A stretch of DNA of 9,756 nt, taken from the NCBI GenBank assembly GCA_031270145.1, contig JAISYD010000009.1, positions 1 through 9,756 on the forward strand, read 5' to 3'. The notes under the pieces were generated by a model. The model was not told where the DNA came from. It worked only from the letters and a program-made list of their open reading frames with translations, and did not search any database. The position numbers and the translations under genes were made by a program. Below, piece by piece: positions 8,114-9,756 of the stretch; position 1 is the first letter of the stretch, and each line of letters starts with the position of its first letter. The DNA is from Planctomycetota bacterium (GTDB lineage Bacteria > Planctomycetota > SZUA-567).

Positions 8114-9006
8114 AGCGGCTCCCCCAGGTAGGCCTCGATGACCGCCGGATGCCGCTGGATGAAATCCATGCTCCCCTCGGCCAGCACCGAGCCCTGGTGG
8201 AGGACGGTGACGGTCTCGTGGGCGATGGCCCGGATGAATTCCATGTCGTGCTCGACCACCATTATGCTGTGCCGGCCCTCCAAGTCGCGCAGCAGCTTGA
8301 TGGTCCGATCGATTTCGGCCGGGGTCATGCCGGCCACCGGCTCGTCCAGCAGCAGCAGCTTGGGGCGCTGCATGAGAAGCATGCCGATCTCCAGCCATTG
8401 CTTTTGCCCGTGCGACAGCGAGCCCGCCTGGCGGCCGCGCTCGTCGGCCAGGGCGATCCGCTCCAGGATTTCCTCGACGAACTCCCGTTCCCGGCCGCCC
8501 AGCCGGGCCCGGAAGGTCCGCCACACGCCTTTTGGCCCCGCCAGGGCCAATTCGAGGTTTTGGAAGACGGTCAGCGCCTCGAACACCGAGGGCTTCTGGA
8601 ACTTCCGGCCAATGCCGGCCCGGACGATGGCGACCTCGTCGCTGGCCAGCAGGTTGACGTCCTGGGTGAACCAAGCCGAGCCGGAATCCGGCCGGGTCTT
8701 GCCGGTGATGATGTCCATGATGGTGGTCTTGCCGGCGCCGTTGGGCCCGATGACGCAGCGCAATTCGCCCTGCTTGATGTATAGGGTGAGGTTGTCCACC
8801 GCCTTGAAGCCGTCGAAGCTGACGCTGATTTTTTCCAGGAACAACAGGATGCGCCGATGCCGGCGCATAACCTTCGGAGGGCGCGCCTTGGGGCGGCCGC
8901 CGCGCGATCCCAGGCCGAGGAAGGGATCCGGCTCCTCTTCCTCGACCGCGTTGCCGGGCCGGAGGATGGCGGATTCGCCGGCCTTGGCGTTTTCCCGCCC
9001 GCTCAT
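8107..9006 (-). CDS. urtD: Urea ABC transporter ATP-binding protein UrtD
   Basis: The 299-residue product is a LivG-like ABC ATPase of the urea importer. SVSFDGFKAVDNL (61-73) is the family's start of the nucleotide-binding domain. Walker A GPNGAGKT is at 87-94, the signature LSHGQ at 197-201, Walker B LLLLDEP at 217-223 and the switch His253 in VVEHD. About 54 residues precede the ATPase core, first acidic (VEEEEPDPF) and then Arg/Lys-rich, longer than the roughly 250-residue minimal form. I chose the start at 9006 because its ATGA overlaps the urtC stop and a GGGGGG tract lies at normal distance upstream. An internal ATG at 8868 would remove most of the extension but has only a poorly spaced AAGG before it. 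Confidence 0.95.
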   Translation of the reverse strand: MSGRENAKAGESAILRPGNAVEEEEPDPFLGLGSRGGRPKARPPKVMRRHRRILLFLEKISVSFDGFKAVDNLTLYIKQGELRCVIGPNGAGKTTIMDIITGKTRPDSGSAWFTQDVNLLASDEVAIVRAGIGRKFQKPSVFEALTVFQNLELALAGPKGVWRTFRARLGGREREFVEEILERIALADERGRQAGSLSHGQKQWLEIGMLLMQRPKLLLLDEPVAGMTPAEIDRTIKLLRDLEGRHSIMVVEHDMEFIRAIAHETVTVLHQGSVLAEGSMDFIQRHPAVIEAYLGEPLC

Positions 9007-9756
9007 GGGGCCGCCCCCCTTCCCTTCCCTCCGGCGGCGATCCGCCGCCGGAGGCGGGCTCCGGCCGGCCGAAGCGATGCGGCGAGCCCGACCAGCCCGT
9101 CCGGCAGAAAAATGGTGACCAGGACGAAAATCAGTCCCAGCGCGAAGAGCCACTGATCCGGCCAGAGCTCGGTGAAGCGGGTTTTGGCGTAGTTGACGGC
9201 GAAGGCGCCGATCACCGCCCCGTAAAGGCGGCCCCGGCCGCCCAGCGCCACGCAAATGACGATCTCGATCGACTTGAGCGGGGCGAATTCGCCCGGATTG
9301 ATGATGCCTACCTGCGGCACGAAAAGGGCGCCGCCCAGCCCGGCCATGGCGGCCGAAAGGGTGAACAGGACCAGTTGCACCCGCTCCACCCGGTAGCCGA
9401 TGAAGCGGGTCCGGCTTTCGGCGTCGCGGATGGTGGCGCAGACCCTTCCCAGCCGCGAGGCGACGATGGCCCGGCAAGCGGCGTAGCAGAGCATCAGGGC
9501 TAGGGCGGAGGCGGCGAAAAGGGCGGTCCGCATGCCCCGCGAGTGCAGGTCGCGGCCGAGGAGCGTCTTGAAGTCGGTCAGCCCGTTGTTGCCGCCGAAG
9601 CCCAGCTCGTTCAGGAAGAAGGCGAGCATGAGGGCGTAGGTCAGGGCCTGGCTGATGATGGAGAAATAAACCCCGCTGACCCGCGAGGCGAAGGCGAGCC
9701 AGCCGAAGATCAGCGCCAAAAGCGACGGCGCCAGGAAGACCATGAGGAAGGCCAGC
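9003..9756 (-). CDS. urtC: Urea ABC transporter permease UrtC, C-terminal part (5' partial)
   Basis: The frame is open to the right edge, so the N-terminus is outside the window; about 250 residues are present of an expected 350-400. The hydrophobic segments and the block SRVSGVYFSIISQALTYAL, followed by GFGGNNGLTDF, are characteristic of UrtC in the LivM-like permease family. A further block reading RFIGYRVERVQL and the GALFVPQVGIINPGEF region also fit. UrtC pairs with UrtB to form the membrane channel for urea. An internal ATG at 9743 could be mistaken for the start, but in-frame codons continue upstream of it. The stop TGA overlaps the urtD ATG. urtB and the binding protein urtA are expected just beyond the window. 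Confidence 0.94.
   Translation of the reverse strand, partial: LAFLMVFLAPSLLALIFGWLAFASRVSGVYFSIISQALTYALMLAFFLNELGFGGNNGLTDFKTLLGRDLHSRGMRTALFAASALALMLCYAACRAIVASRLGRVCATIRDAESRTRFIGYRVERVQLVLFTLSAAMAGLGGALFVPQVGIINPGEFAPLKSIEIVICVALGGRGRLYGAVIGAFAVNYAKTRFTELWPDQWLFALGLIFVLVTIFLPDGLVGLAASLRPAGARLRRRIAAGGKGRGAAP

Noticed and set aside
9007..9477. Upstream extension of the urtD frame by 157 codons
   Set aside because: It lies inside the urtC coding region in another frame and reads as Arg/Gly/Pro-rich sequence; the ATGA junction gives a better start.

Overview
The window is GC-rich DNA, about two thirds G+C by eye, carrying almost entirely one minus-strand gene run. That run reads from the right edge to base 709 and is a urea and ammonium acquisition operon. 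In order of transcription it holds urtC (5' end outside the window), urtD, urtE, ureD, a fused ureA-ureB, ureC, ureE, ureF, ureG, amt and a PII gene (glnK-like). Several neighbours overlap by a few bases and the largest gap is about 35 bp, so co-transcription from a promoter beyond the right edge is likely. At the left edge is the 3' end of a plus-strand rubrerythrin-family gene, convergent with the operon.

The genes form one pathway. The Urt ABC transporter brings urea across the inner membrane using ATP from UrtD and UrtE. Urease (UreAB plus UreC) hydrolyses it in the cytoplasm, after UreD, UreF, UreG and UreE have assembled the nickel site. Amt takes up external ammonium and could recapture what leaks out, and the PII protein is expected to gate Amt and report nitrogen and energy status. 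No nickel transporter or regulator gene lies in the window.

Bases 148-708 are the only substantial non-coding stretch. They hold a perfect GC-rich hairpin just after the rubrerythrin gene, an AT-rich block with a sigma70-type promoter candidate on the plus strand, a GC-rich stretch that can fold into a branched structure, and a strong plus-strand terminator-like hairpin followed by two T-runs. No credible protein lies between promoter and hairpin, so a small RNA is the best candidate for something undescribed here. The other notable point is a PII protein with leucine instead of tyrosine at the uridylylation position (51).

The organism is probably an anaerobic or microaerophilic, high-GC Gram-negative bacterium. 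The rubrerythrin and the proteobacterial-looking Urt proteins would fit the Desulfobacterota/deltaproteobacterial group, but I cannot fix taxonomy from this sequence alone.
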